Assembly (NCBI GenBank): GCA_031308135.1
Contig: JAHLJT010009436.1
Span: 136,592,950 to 136,656,949, forward strand
DNA from: Acheta domesticus
Taxonomy: Eukaryota > Arthropoda > Insecta > Orthoptera > Gryllidae
DNA length: 64,000 bases
Reading direction: 5' to 3'
The position numbers and the translations under genes are program-made. This document shows positions 11,201 through 22,770 of this stretch, piece after piece; position 1 is the first letter of the stretch, and every line of letters starts with the position of its first letter. The notes under the pieces were generated by a model. That model made no database searches. It saw only the letters and a list, made by a program, of their open reading frames with translations, and had not been told where the DNA came from.

Positions 11201-11945
11201 ACTAGTTTCCTTGACTGACTTCAGATGAGATGTGTACTCTTTCAACAAGAATGGCTGCATACGAAGTCATATTGGTGCACTTCATTACTCTAACATAATC
11301 ACCAAATTCCAAAAACATCTCGAGCTGATCACTTCAATAAAATTTAGTTCTTTGGTAACCCTCTTTGAACTATTTACCTGGATCAGATAGGCGAATCGTT
11401 GCACAAAGAATTGAGAAAATCGAAGCAATGATATCCAGGATTGAGAACTGTAAAAAAAGATAAGTGAAGGTTTTCAAAGTGACTAACAAGCAAAATAAAT
11501 TGTAGCTGTTGAGCAAAAAAAGACGAAAGAAAATTTTCAGGGCCTAAGAACAACCCTGCAAATTACAAAAAACGAATTACACTAGATAATTTGTAAAAAT
11601 ATCTGGTCATTTGTTGTATTACGAATTAAATGGACTCTTATTTATTTTTCAAGATGAAAACGCAGCTTCTTAATACCCTTACTCACTATAGTCTGCGCAT
11701 ATTTTTCGTTTTAAGTGCATATTTTCCGATTTTTTTTTAATCATATTTGCATCCGTATTCTCGCGATTTTTTGTGCATATAAATCCGCATCCCACTGATT
11801 GACAACAGTTCTTGAGACTTTTCTGAATAATAGGAGATGTATTGTTAAACCCTAGAACTGATTTCATGATGTGAACATTCCATAGATTTGTGAGTTGCAA
11901 GGTTCAAGAAACGAGAAAAATAAATGAAGCCAGACGGATATCGAG
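11201..11945. other. AT-rich spacer
   Basis: Contains repeated GCATATTT phrases near 11690-11790 that look like an old transposon edge. No coding sequence is supported. Confidence 0.45.
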
Positions 11946-12806
11946 GATGACGCGAGTGGTGGGAATTTCGTTCGGTCCGTTTCGACCCAACCGGCCGCTG
12001 CTGCTGCGGCTCCACATCCGAACCGCCCGCGCCCAGCGAAGGTCGCGCGGCGCCGCGCGCGGGAGCGCGTCTGGACGCCGCCCGGCGCAGGCACCCGTCG
12101 CGGGGGCGTGGCGGGCGCCGGCCCGGGCCAAGCCGCTCCTCCAAGCGGGCCACTCCAGGCCTTCCTGGAGCGTTCCAGAAGCAAGCCCTGGAGTATTTCG
12201 GGGCTCTGGGGCGACGCGCGGCGGCGCGGCGCCCAGCCTCCGTCAGGAGGTGCGGCGCAGCGCGGCGCGGCGGCCGTTCGTTCCCGCGCTTGCGCGTCCC
12301 CGCGCCGCGCCGCGCCGCGCCGCCGCCCCCGCGCTACTCCTCCTCGACCGCCGCCGCGACCGCCGCCCCAAACCGCCGCCGCAGCGACCGCAGGCGCCGC
12401 AGCCCGCCGCCGCGGCCGTCGCCGCCGCCCGCGCCGCGCCGCACGCCGCCCGCCCTCGGCCGCGCCGGCGCCTCCGCGGCCGCCACCGCCGGCCGCCGCT
12501 GTGCGGTCGCGACCACCGCGAGCGCAGGCTCTCAAAAATGCGGAAGACGTGCGCTGGCCCGCGCCGAGGCGAGGCGAGGCGAGGCGAGGCGGCCGGGCCC
12601 CGCCCGCGCGCGCCGCCGCCGAGGAGCCCGAGAGGGCGGTGTCCGCGCCGCCGCCGCGGCTCGCAGCCTCGCAAGGAGGTGGCAGTCGCTGCGGCGGACG
12701 GCGCGAGTGGCGCTGCGGTCGGGGGCCCACGTCACTTGCGGTCGCGAGCCCGGCAGGTGATGACAGAGGGTGGAGGGACCTGCCAACGGACCTCAGAGAA
12801 AAACCA
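11945..12806 (+). promoter_or_regulatory. Large CpG island, candidate promoter / first exon
   Basis: About 850 bp of extreme GC and CpG density with a GAGGC pentamer run (12565-12591) in an AT-rich genome. Candidate splice donors follow at its right edge: CGGCAG|GTGATG (12756/12757) and AACCAG|GTAGTT (12807/12808). That fits a plus-strand 5' untranslated exon of a host gene extending out of the window. Long open frames on both strands are arginine/alanine/proline-rich artefacts of composition and I do not call them proteins. Orientation and function are inferred. Confidence 0.5.
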
Positions 12807-12807
12807 G

Positions 12808-13683
12808 GTAGTTGATGTACGGGAGCTCCTCATTTCAAACAAAATATTCCCTCCCCTTCCTATTAGTAAACAGAAAAATAATTTCTCCAAGCATCAGAAA
12901 CAACTCATTAAATTAGGATTAGTGATGAATACATTTTTTAAAAATCTTTTGAATAAAAAAATCGGGAGCCAAATCACGTTGGGTCTTGGGGAAAGTCCCC
13001 CCCCCCCTTCTGGTCAACCATTGGAACTGGAATTGGGACTGGCGTCGCCCCTCGAGGCCTGTGCATTTCTGACAAATGAAATGCGCACACACCTTCCAAA
13101 ACGTCCAAAACGTCCTTGTGAAGTTCCGATTATAATTCTGTTTTTCAATTTCATCACTGTTTTGAATACGAATTTATTTAACATGTGTATTAACTAAACA
13201 ACTGCAAAGAAAAGGGTTTCTTTTCCCTTTTCTATTAAAAATCTACAAGTCTGAGAATTCGAATCTCCATGTAAGTGAATATTATTAACCAATAATGAAT
13301 ATAAAACAGTGTGTTATGGTATGTGCATAGGCGTCCGCAGCCTAAACCATATCCCTCTACCATTTCTCCAATAAACTTTTTTTTTACTTACATATGACAT
13401 ATTTCACTCGTAAATAAACTAAATATACTTCTAGAAGATAAAAATTTGATGACACAATTAACAAATGCAATTGATTTTATGTTAATCTACACTGTTGTCA
13501 GATGGCTTGGAGAGCCTCTTCCCCAAATATTCCTAAATTGTCAAATTAAAAAAGGATTGAGGAGTTTTCAGAAAATGAAATTTTTTTACATACATTTTTT
13601 AAACATTACATTTTACTACGGAACCCCGCGAACAGCTGATTTCTGTCAGGGACAAAGTTACGAAAATCGCAGTATACGTAGTT
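12808..13683. other. Intron-like or intergenic AT-rich sequence
   Basis: Contains a run of about 11 C's near 12998 and AT-rich sequence. No coding motif is seen. Confidence 0.5.
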
Positions 13684-14550
13684 GCAAAATGAGACGCAGG
13701 TCCTTGACGTGACGCAGCGTGACTCACGCCGAATTCCTCATGGCAGAGTGAGTCACAGCGGCGATCATCAAAAGACGGGCCGCATTTCACACCGGTACGA
13801 GCGCTGACAAAGATGCCGAGTGACATTAAGCCGCGCTGACAGAGATTTCCGCGATGTTACTGGATTTGAGTTCTGAATCGGATTCCGAAAGCGTGTTCAA
13901 GTTAGAATCGTTATGTTATGTCGTCGCCGTTCTGTAGGAACAAATGGAGAAAGAAGCGATTACAGGAAGAAAAGAGAGCACATGAAGCACATGAAAAATG
14001 TGCTTTAAGGTTTTTCACGTTACTCTAGTCAGGTGAAAGAAAAGTTGTAATTTTGGAATGTGCTTGTTAAAAAATGGAGAACAAGTAAATGATGTATTTA
14101 AATTATGTATGTTAATGATGTATGTTAATTATTTTAAATGATGTATTAAAAAGTGTTAATGATTTTACAAATGCAAGCTAAGAAGCTAATTTGACCCGAA
14201 ATGCCAACATGAAATACCGAAAATACTGGAGTAATGTACGTTTATGTATGTCTGCATTTCCCTTCAAATTTCAGTTATCTTATAGTATTCACTTATCTTA
14301 TAGTAAGTTAGAAGTAGAACATTTCGTACATATAATGTAAATGTTTTCCGTCCGTAATAATACTTTCGATCGCAAATAAACTCTGAAGAGAGAACGTTAA
14401 CTTTCAGTCAATAAATTTGGCAACGCTTTATATTTATCATCTTGGTACCAATGGTTTACGTTGCCGCGAAGTTTTTTAACAGCTGTAGAACAGTACGTGA
14501 GTAGTTTGAGTTGATCTGAGCTTCTTTTTTTTTCCTTATAACCTGAAAAT

Positions 14551-14912
14551 CATGTGCGAACAGTTAAGGAATAAAGGGCAATTTGTTACAAAATGTAAGT
14601 TACCGTGGAAAACAAATTTGCCTATAGCTGCAAAACGAAGAAGAAAACGTTACAAACGAAGAAGAAATATTTCCTTTTGATGGTCGTCGTATCGTGCACG
14701 TTGAAGAACTTGCCAAATAGTTGTGGTGCCTTGTACTATGTGACGCGCCTCTTTCTTTAAAATTTATTGAAAAGGAAACTATTTCTGGATTGGCATCTGT
14801 ATTGACCATAAGATGCCATAATTGTTTAGGTTTAAAGGCAGTTCATACAAATAAGGAATTGTCGAAGTTATCTGGAAGTTTTCTAGTATGTTGCTTATTT
14901 GAAGGAGATTAG
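14551..14912 (+). pseudogene. Mutator-like transposase domain N-terminal fragment
   Basis: A plus-strand frame reads CKLPWKTNLPIAAKRRRKR. After a one-base shift it reads FDGRRIVHVEELAK, then a stop, then CDAPLSLKFIEKETISGLAS and RCHNCLGLKAVHTNK. The order 'GRRIVD...L', 'C..C...LSL..IEKE...GLASVL..RC..C' is what I recall of the Mutator-like transposase family that is widespread in arthropods. The frameshift and in-frame stop, and the loss of everything downstream, mark it as a fragment. Confidence 0.65.
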
Positions 14913-15861
14913 GTATTTTGTGAAAAAGTCTATGATTTCTGGTACATTGTTCACAGGATATTTGTTAGGGAAATAAAATTGCTTGCCCAACATACGAAAA
15001 ATTAACATGTCATTAAATGCAATATAGAAACATTTGGTGTTAAGATGTCTGTCAGGTGTTATTACTATTTTTAAATCTGCTTCACATTATTCAACCAGAT
15101 GAATAATTAAGTTAATAAAAAGTAAGAAAATATAAAATAATATAAACACACATTTAAAAAATTGTAGGATGTATGCAATTTTTATGATCTGAGTTCTGAC
15201 TTGGGTACTGTAGGCTGCACTCGTGTTTTATGTGTTTTTTTTAATTAAACAAAATCCAAACAAGACCATATCATATTTATCAACACTCATTTCCCTCACT
15301 GACTGCAATGTGGGAGTTCCAAGGAAAGTTTCAGAATATGAAATTAAAATCCTACATTAGGATACATTTGAGATTAGAGTAAAGGCCCAGAAGGCAATGA
15401 TCATCCACGAACACTATTAAAACATTTTATCATCATTCATCATAAATTACCCGTATACGCATGTCGGTTCACAAATAAATGCCCACAGATCAGCCTACTC
15501 AGTTTCCCAATGTTTAAAATCCCTGCCGAGAGGTACGTCATGCAACGTTGCCGCGCTTTTTCGTTCTTACGCAAAACTGATGACAGTTGTTTATTTCTTT
15601 GCGTGTTTTTGCCCAAATTTTACCAAAGGGTAAAATATTTTCATTCAATTTTTTTTCTCTTTAGAAAGGTTTAATCTGCATTTATAACATTTCTCCCTCA
15701 TGCAATCTTATGCAAAAGTATTTCAAATTTAATTATTTATGGTCGGACGAGATCCTTTTCCTATACTTTGCGCAAGTTTTCAAATGTGATTATCTTTTAA
15801 AATATACGGTAGAAATGCTTCATATTTTTGAAAAGCGTGTAAAACATCTAATCTTTTGATA
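14913..15861. other. AT-rich gene-free spacer
   Basis: No recognised motif. It lies within the MADF-element interval and left of the solo LTR. Confidence 0.5.
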
Positions 15862-15865
15862 CATT

Positions 15866-16503
15866 TGTAACGTCACAGCATTGGGCTCGACCGACAGAAC
15901 CCCCGTCGTGCAGGGGTAGGGGTTGGTCATCTGGGGCCGGGCTGGCGGCAGCCCGACCTCTGAAGTCGTTCCGGTGGGAAGGGTTGTCATCTGGTGCCGG
16001 GCGGCACGGCCGGACCTCGGACACGGCAGGGGGCAGGCAAGTCGGGGGCGCGTCCCGGAAGGCGGCTGTCAGTGCGCACAAGGGATGATGGGTGACGACC
16101 GAATTCGGCCTGTAGATCGCGGCAGTCCCATCCGGTCAAAATCTCAGTAATGAGAACACGTGGGCCGCGGGTCGCCTGCGTGGGAGGTCAGTCACGTGAC
16201 CTTTCACAAAAGAGGCCAGTGAAGGAAACGGCCATTCATTCGAGTCTGAGCCGAATCACGGTGTGGAGGCACCAAACTTGCGCCAAGGCGGTGCGGTGAC
16301 GAGCTGGGCTCGTGAGGGCAATCCATGTGTTGGAACGCCGGTGTGGAAGTTATTCCACGTGTGACGGAGTGTTACGCTGTGTGCGGGCACTTGTGTAGAT
16401 TGAGCAGTGAGAACTATGTACATTGTGTAAATAACTATACAATAAACTTATTTATAGCACAAGTTCAGGTCTGTGATTACCATAATATTCCCACGACGTC
16501 ACA
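15866..16503 (+). mobile_element. Solo LTR (Gypsy-type) with 4-bp TSD
   Basis: The sequence starts TGTAACGTCACAGCATT and ends CCCACGACGTCACA, the canonical TG...CA, flanked on both sides by CATT (15862-15865 and 16504-16507). It is GC-rich relative to its surroundings and carries an AATAAA at about 16440 near its 3' end, as an LTR polyadenylation region should. No internal gag/pol sequence adjoins it, so it is a solo LTR left by recombination. The strand follows the AATAAA. Small GC-rich open frames inside it are not genes. Confidence 0.9.
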
Positions 16504-16507
16504 CATT

Positions 16508-17313
16508 TCAGTTGTAACGTTTTATCTTATTTTAGACATAACGTGACAACCTCCTTAAGGAATTGGTGATGACAAATTTCAGAACTAATTTAGATTAAAC
16601 CGCGAATGGTTCAAAGAAGTGCATGATCTGATCGGAAATGAAATTTGCAGAGAGGGCTGCAATGCCACAAGACCCAACAAGTTAATTGACTGAATTCTCG
16701 TGCAAAACACAAAATATGAGTTTTAAGAAATAAGATTGTTTTCTAATAGTATGGATCCATTATTGAGTGTAGATCATTTAAAACACCAATTCAAACTGCC
16801 AGCGTTTCGGCTTTTATTAAGCCTACATCAGGGCATGTTTTGGTTGTTTTCTAAACATTTACTTTTCAACCTAAGATTCTTTTCATGTTTAAAAAACGTA
16901 GTACCACGTAACATCTCAATTAACTGTTTTAATATTTAATTTCCATTGCTTTCTAACAACAAATATTTTTATGCTTGTGAAAATTAAACTTTAAATTACA
17001 TATTTTCAATATTTATAGTACATATTAAATTTCGTATTTTAAATTTTTTACTGCATATAAAATCGGGCAGTTAGTTATCAAAAAAGGTTTGTGATTGGGC
17101 CCTACCAACGACAAACCTGTAAATAGAGCTCACACAGAAGTCCTTTACGTGACCTAGTATTGAAGTATCTATATTAGAGGTGGAAATTAAAAATGTAGCT
17201 TTTACAGAAAAATCTTTATTGAATAAATAAGAGCGAGTTAAATCGCCGAAAAAAATCACAAACATAATCAATTTTAGGTAACTTAAATAGTGAAATAATT
17301 TCTTAACGTAAAT
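16508..17313. other. Spacer / probable 3' flank of the MADF gene
   Basis: AT-rich, with a GTTTCGGCTTTTATTAAGCC motif at about 16803 resembling the loop at 5205-5239. Minus-strand polyadenylation for the MADF gene should lie here (TTTATT at 17221-17226 and 17038-17046 are candidates). No other gene is seen. Confidence 0.4.
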
Positions 17314-18218
17314 TCAGTTTTCAGAAAGATTATCAATATACTCGTATTTGATCAAATCGTGTTGATCTGAACCTGCTGTTGAAGTGTTCGGTTCAATCTC
17401 ACAATTTTCCTCATACGTCTGTGATAATGCGGGTCTCATTGGACTATCGTAGTGGGAAGAGGAATCAGGAGTCGATGATCTGGTCCAGGATTGACCAGAT
17501 GTTTGGATACTATTTTGGGACTTGTCAAATGATGTCCGCTGAACTGTGTTAGACTGTGGAGTTCTGTGGGAATGTTCTGCTGGAATGTTCAGCAACGTGG
17601 CCTCCATATCTGTAACGACACGGAAAATATTGTTTCTGACGGCGAACTGCGACGACGGTGGCATGTTTTTGGTCACCTCGTACATAGATAGGAAGAAGTG
17701 ATAGAGAGAATCTCTTGGAGCACTCATTTCTTCTAAAATCCTTTTTCTTTCTTCCGATCTCGATTTTCTTCGCTCTTCATGTTGCTCCATGCTTCGTTTG
17801 AGTAAACCTGCAACAGTTTCTGTCTTTTTTCTTTTAGCAGGTCTTGTGTTGATGGCTGTCGGAGTAAGAATCACAGCTTGTGTCGGAGATGTCATTTCAG
17901 GTGGCGCTTGTGGTAAAGCTTCGTCTAGAGCCCTTCTGATTCCCTGCTGAGTGTTCGACTCACGCTCTTCAACTACTTCAGGTGAATCATCGATGCCACC
18001 ATTTTGCGGTTGGGTTTCACTGTCGTTAATATCTTCGTTTAAGTTCCCTTCTCGTGTTTTACTTGCCATATACGGTAGTAGAAAACTCAAGTGGTTTTGA
18101 AATTTCCACTGTTTAACTGATTGAGCTGGTACTCCAATTTTCACGCATTTTTGCTGTCTTCTGAGAGCATCCCTCAGCGAATGTCTCAGTTTCTCCCAGA
18201 TCGCTTTCGCTTCTTCAC
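17314..18218 (-). CDS. MADF-BESS gene, exon 2
   Basis: 905 nt ending in a stop at 17314-17316. Carries the second half of the MADF domain, a low-complexity linker, a KRKK basic cluster (possible nuclear localisation signal) and the BESS motif. The open frame continues a few codons upstream of the acceptor, but that part is intronic. Confidence 0.8.
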
Positions 18219-21053
18219 CTGCAACAAAGGAGTAGAAAGGGAATTTAGATGTGTACATATGCTTGCTTTTTAATTAAAACGTTAAAAAATACATCTACAA
18301 AACAATTATTTGCTTCTAAATATTTTTTAAGTATTTGACGACAGGAAAAATATACAGAGATATTGCATACGGCTACAGAATGGGGGAACGAACAGTCTCG
18401 AATATCGTGCCCGAAGGAACACAAACTATGTGAAACACTATATGAAAAGTAATGCAAGCAAGTAAGTTGTTTTTGTTGGAATCCACAAATGAATAGTGGG
18501 AATCAATCGAAGTTGGTTTCGAACGAAAATGTCAATTTCCGCATTGCAGTGGCGCTATTGATAGAAAGCACCTTTTGATAAAAACCTGGGTAAACTGGAT
18601 CAAGTTATTTCAATTACAAATACACTTTCTCCGACGTGCTAATGGTTATCGCAGACTCAATGTATAAATTCATTCCTATTGATGTAGGATCTCCGGGAAG
18701 GTTCAGTAATGGAAGCATTTTAAACTTGAGAGTTGTTGCTAAAAAATTACGAAAGGTACTTTACAGATTCCAACACCTGCAAATACTATCTCCAATACAG
18801 GATCCAACACCTTTCGTATTTAGAGAATGAGGCGATCCTTTTATCTTTAAATTTCATTACACGCTACATTTGCCAATTCTCAGAATTTTATTTTGTCTCG
18901 TTTGTCACATGGGTCCCAAAGCTCTCTCATGCGCCTTTGTTTCGTCAGACTCGCGATGTCAAAGATATCCTTCTAACGCGCCGTCCACTGATCCCTTCCG
19001 ATAACCCGTGTCACAATCGAAGCCAGTACCAGAGGTGGGATTTTGGAGGGGGGCGCAAGAGTAGGCAATGCCCCTCCCACAAACACACACATACATTGTA
19101 TAAGAATATTTTAAGTCGTTACACGCGCTGGCGTACTTTGTAGGCCACTGGAACTGTTTTAATCGTAAGTGCGCGCGTTCTGACGTTTGACCTACCTCGC
19201 AGAAGGCATTCAGCTGCATCCTCCTCGATACTCTGTTGCGTAAGATTTACTGTATTGTCTATACAACTGTATTTCCGTGCGAAAGCTCTCGTTGGCGTAC
19301 TTTCTACGCCGCGCAGGTGCCAATGTGAGTTTTCATTTATCTTTTATCACAGAAATGTTTTCATTGATTGATGTAATTAAACTAATTTATTTTGTTTCAC
19401 ATTACGAACAATACAGAGAAAAATAATTTATCGGAAAATAATTATTACATTTTACAAAAGAATTATTATATGCGGAATCGTCAGAAGACGAAATTTGCGA
19501 TGCTGGTTTCTGAAGAAGAAGTAGTTGCCGAGACTGAACATGACACGTGTTCTGAGCTTGATTATGCTAATGATTATTCAAGCAGCGATTTAGAGTGTAG
19601 AGATGTGTTCATTAGCAAAGACAAGGTTACAAAGTGGAATAAAACACCGCTTTTCGGCAAATTTACAAAAACTGGAAGTCGTGATGATCAAGATTAACCA
19701 CCAACTAAATTAAGAAATTACTGTTTCATTTGTGGAAGAGCAAAAAACCGCTCTACTACAATTATTTCTACACGTACGACTAACTGGTGCAACAAGTTTG
19801 CATGCAACGAACATATTCTTCAAATGCAAAAATTGTTCTGAAACCCAATATGCTAGGTTTATTATCATTATTATTTAATGAAAATTGTATACGTATACAT
19901 TTCAAATAAAACTAAATAACAATTATATCCAAATATTATTCAGGCCTCACAGAGCTCATTTTTCTAATAAAATAAGCTTGGCGCACAAAGTAGCCGCGCG
20001 GGAACTTGTGTGTCAAAACATAGCGCGAGTAACTAAGGATTATTTCTACTTTTATAGTAGAACCCCGATAATCAGAACCCCACAAATCCGAAATTCTGAA
20101 TAATCCGAAAAAAATTCGGGATGGAGGAAAAAAATAAACAAAAAAGACCTGATTTGTATTTTCATTTATGAAGGAAATGCTTTAACACAGTGTAAGTCAA
20201 CTAATTCTGAATTCTGTACGTAGAATATCCGTAAACAGCAGCAACACAAACTGTGCTTCATCGCGTGTCTGGTAATCCTGTAGATGTATTTGTTTGTGTA
20301 CGGTATATTTTTTCGGATAATGTGAACATTTCCGAATCCGAACAGACCACACCGCCATTTAGTTCGGAATACCGGGGTTCCACTGTATATTTAAATTATA
20401 CTTTTTAATTTTATACGTCTGCATTTATTAATATAAAAAAATGTATTCGATGTATCTAAGAACGAGTTTTACATTCAAATTGCTCTGGAGCTCGAATTCC
20501 CCTCCTCCCCGAGCAGATCTGAAATCCCGCTACTGGTCAGAACAATCAACTTTCAGTAAGTTCGGATACGTTTCACTAATAATACACAAGCCATCACGCC
20601 CTAGCTTGTTGGACATTATTAAATCGCTATTACTAAAACATTATGTAAGAGTGTTGTAAATCAGGCCATAGGTACGGACGTGGGGTACCCCTGGGAAAAA
20701 TACTTCTCACTTTTTGCTTTTCATTTTCTAGAACAATCGCTCTGAGTCAAGTTGTATAATGCTTGATCATTATGAAAGGAAGTCAGAAACTAAGGCGAAT
20801 GCAGTGGTGCAAGCGAGAAGTTAAAAAAAAAGTTCCTTCGAAAAAAAACGGTGGAAAAATATCGCTGGGGCCAGGCAAAATAAAGTGTCAACAAATCGTT
20901 ACAAAACAACTTACCATTTCGTATGCCCACTTCCAAAGCAACTTCCTCCCATTTCTCAGCCTTCAGCTTCGTTCGTAAATAATCCTTATGGCTTGTGTCA
21001 TATAGAAGTTTACGATAACGTACGGCTTCAATAAGTTTTTCTTCCATCTTCAA
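17314..21053 (-). CDS. MADF-BESS domain protein, two exons (CDS 21053-20915 and 18218-17314)
   Basis: Exon 1 (21053-20915) encodes 46 residues beginning MKMEEKLIEAVRYRKLLYD, the start of a MADF (Myb/SANT-like) DNA-binding domain. The exon ends at GAAATG|GTAAGT. Exon 2 starts after a TTTGTTGCAG acceptor at 18218; the split glycine codon is restored and the domain continues GEEAKAIWEKLRHSLRD. The predicted protein is about 347 residues. MADF covers roughly residues 6-95. A Ser/Pro/Gln-rich linker follows, with a basic patch (PAKRKKTE). A BESS protein-interaction motif (DSLYHFFLSMYEVTKNMPPS) lies near residues 240-280. No stops or frameshifts interrupt it. MADF-BESS proteins are sequence-specific regulators in insects, and MADF proteins also help PIF/Harbinger transposases bind DNA. 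Its place just inside a 43-bp inverted repeat favours a transposon origin. The 2.7-kb intron hosts two younger insertions. Confidence 0.8.
19392..19841 (+). pseudogene. Internally deleted piggyBac-like transposase (N-terminus joined to C-terminal Cys-rich domain)
   Basis: The first part (to 19697) is acidic (SEEEVVAETEHDTCSELD...) and then reads ISKDKVTKWNKTPLFGKFT, the boundary between the acidic N-terminus and the catalytic core in piggyBac-like proteins. After the stop, another frame reads YCFICGRAKNRSTT and WCNKFACNEHI, resembling the C-terminal cysteine-rich zinc-binding domain (C..C ... C..C..H). The whole catalytic core (DDD) is missing. This is a deletion derivative, nested in the MADF gene's intron. 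TTAA-flanked ends were not identified, so element limits are open. Confidence 0.6.
20055..20385. mobile_element. Tigger/pogo MITE, 331 bp, TA-flanked
   Basis: Left end TAGTAGAACCCCGATAATCAG; right end, inverted, CAGTGGAACCCCGGTATTCC. TA duplications lie at 20053-20054 and 20386-20387. These are the hallmark 'CAGTGGAACCYCGRTA' pogo-class inverted repeats with subterminal TTCGGAT repeats. It has no coding capacity. It is nested in the MADF gene's intron and unrelated in sequence to the 10.25-11.2-kb Tigger remnant. Confidence 0.85.
20915..21053 (-). CDS. MADF-BESS gene, exon 1
   Basis: 139 nt, phase 1 at its end. The start is the ATG at 21053; a second Met two codons on is also possible. The donor CATTTC/GTAAGT (minus strand ATG|GTAAGT) and the exon 2 acceptor restore an uninterrupted MADF domain, which decides the intron. 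Reading past the donor gives unrelated residues. Confidence 0.8.
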
Positions 21054-21231
21054 CAGTCATTAGGAACCTTCGCAGGAACCTGCGTGCAAGACACTGCGGC
21101 TCGCAAGGCCACCACGCGCAGAAACGGCGACACGTCACCCTGCGTTCTAACGTGCGCGAGTCTAATCAGCAGTGGTTCACAGAAACCATGAGTCACCCTG
21201 CGTCACGTCACGGACCTGCGTCTCATTTTGC

Positions 21232-22325
21232 GACCATGCGCGCGCTCTGTCAGTGACTTGAGTAACCCGCTCGGCGTAGTTGCACCGCCCGCGTGTACTG
21301 TGGCGTGGCTGTCGGGCCGACTTCGCGAAGAGACCTCTCTAGTTCCTCTGTCAGCCGGATACTTCTTAGGCACAAGATGGCTCCACGTGCTCGTGCGCCG
21401 TGGTAGCGCCGCCAGCACTGGCTTCTTTCTTTTTTCATTGCGTCTGTTAAAAACGGAGAAAAAATCACAAAAATGGAAGGAAAAGTGTTGCACAGACTCC
21501 AGCTCAAAAGCCTGGGAAAAGATACTGAACAATTTTAACATTATAACATTTGATCGATTAGTTTCCAATGTTTTAGTCCTTCGGCAATAATACGTCTGCG
21601 ACAAAATGGCAGCCAGCCGCCAGAATGACAATGTGCAGCTCCCAGCTATACCAGAGCGAAAGGCATGTGAGCACGCACACACATACATATATATACACAC
21701 GTACATACAAAACACACACACACATACAACACATCCACCGTCACTTGCTATGGTTTCGAGACCTCTCCACTTCCACCCCACCCCACTCCACTCCACCTCA
21801 CGCCCACTCACCCACTCACCATAAAAGAAAATATATCAAATTTATTGTATATTTGTATTAAAAACATTATTCGTATATTTGTATTAAAAACATTAATATT
21901 TAAAGTGTTTTCATCATCCGCTATCTATACCTTTCTACTTTACACCTTACTCATACCTACTAAACTACTCTACACGTACGGTATGCGTAGCGGGATATGA
22001 TTATTGTATTAGTAATGAAAGTATTGTTAAAACACGCCACTCCCACCCCAACCACTTCACCTCACACCCACTCACCATTGCGTTTCAGTGCACAAATCGA
22101 GTATGTGCAAGGAAGACCAACTTCATTCGAATGGTATGGAGTGAATGGAATGTATTCGATCTAGTTTACAAGGTATCTCAATATTCTTAAAATATATACC
22201 AACTATAGAAAATTGGTACAATCTAGAAATTAATTTTTAAATAACATTTTTTTCTCGTTTCCAATCCCTGGGAAAAGATTGTATTACCAACCAAATAGCC
22301 TGTTCTCAAAGAGACTTTCCAGGGA
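21232..22325. other. Spacer with CA microsatellite and CCACTC-rich tract
   Basis: CA-rich repeat at about 21674-21735 followed by a CCACTCCACCTC-type tract (21765-21820, again near 22040-22075). The larger frames on the two strands overlap repeats and carry no family motif. Confidence 0.55.
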
Positions 22326-22327
22326 GA

Positions 22328-22770
22328 AGTGAGGAGCGTCGACGGCCGCGCGGGGGCGTGGCGGAGCGGGGGCGCGGCTGGGAGCGGACCGGACCCTTCA
22401 GCGGTTCCCTCTCGCGGTCGGCTCACCCGGCGCCCAGGCGAAAGCAGAAGGTGGCAGCCGCGCGACGCAGGAAGCACGGGCGCGCACCTGCCCCGCCCGC
22501 ACAAATTTATTTGCTTCTTGTTCTTTTCTTTTTCTACCGCAAAGGGGTGCGAGTGGGATGAGGCAGGAGGGGTGACTCCCAGCTCGCGGGCTCAAGAAGC
22601 TTTTTTGCGCAGCGGGACAGTGCCGGTCGGAGCGCTAAAGAGTTAGTTGCGCCCACCACAAGACCCGGTCTGAAGCGGATGGGAAGAGGTGGCGAGACGG
22701 GCTCGCGCGCTCGGCTCGACGCCAGCGCCGGTCCTGGGCGGTGGCCACGGAATGAACCACGTCGCCAAGA
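22328..22770. promoter_or_regulatory. CpG-rich block beside element A
   Basis: About 440 bp of GC/CpG-rich sequence ending within a few bases of element A's left TA. It resembles the other CpG blocks (6.1, 12.0 and 40.8 kb) in composition only; I see no sequence identity between them. It may be a promoter or untranslated exon. Confidence 0.4.

Larger units (their letters stand above)
13684..21231 (-). mobile_element. 7.5-kb interval bounded by 43-bp inverted repeats (PIF/Harbinger-like candidate)
   Basis: The left end GCAAAATGAGACGCAGGTCC continues with TGACGTGACGCAG. The same sequence appears inverted at 21189-21231, with only three or four mismatches over about 43 bp. A MADF-domain gene, the kind of second gene that PIF/Harbinger elements carry, reads inward from the right end. 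Just inside the left end (13853 on) a plus-strand acidic start (MLLDLSSESDSES) could be the relic of a Harbinger transposase first exon, but the rest is absent. The 3-bp target duplication expected of Harbinger is not clear (GTT versus GAC). Nested insertions make up much of the length. Confidence 0.65.

Noticed and set aside
11864..13197. Long overlapping open frames (up to 435 codons) on both strands over the 12-kb CpG block
   Set aside because: Arginine-, alanine- and proline-rich in every frame, with no domain motif. Stop-codon scarcity follows from GC content, and several frames are equally open on both strands.
21203..21811. 202-codon minus-strand frame
   Set aside because: Runs across the MADF-element terminus and a CA microsatellite, with Tyr/Cys/Val repeats from the microsatellite; no family motif.
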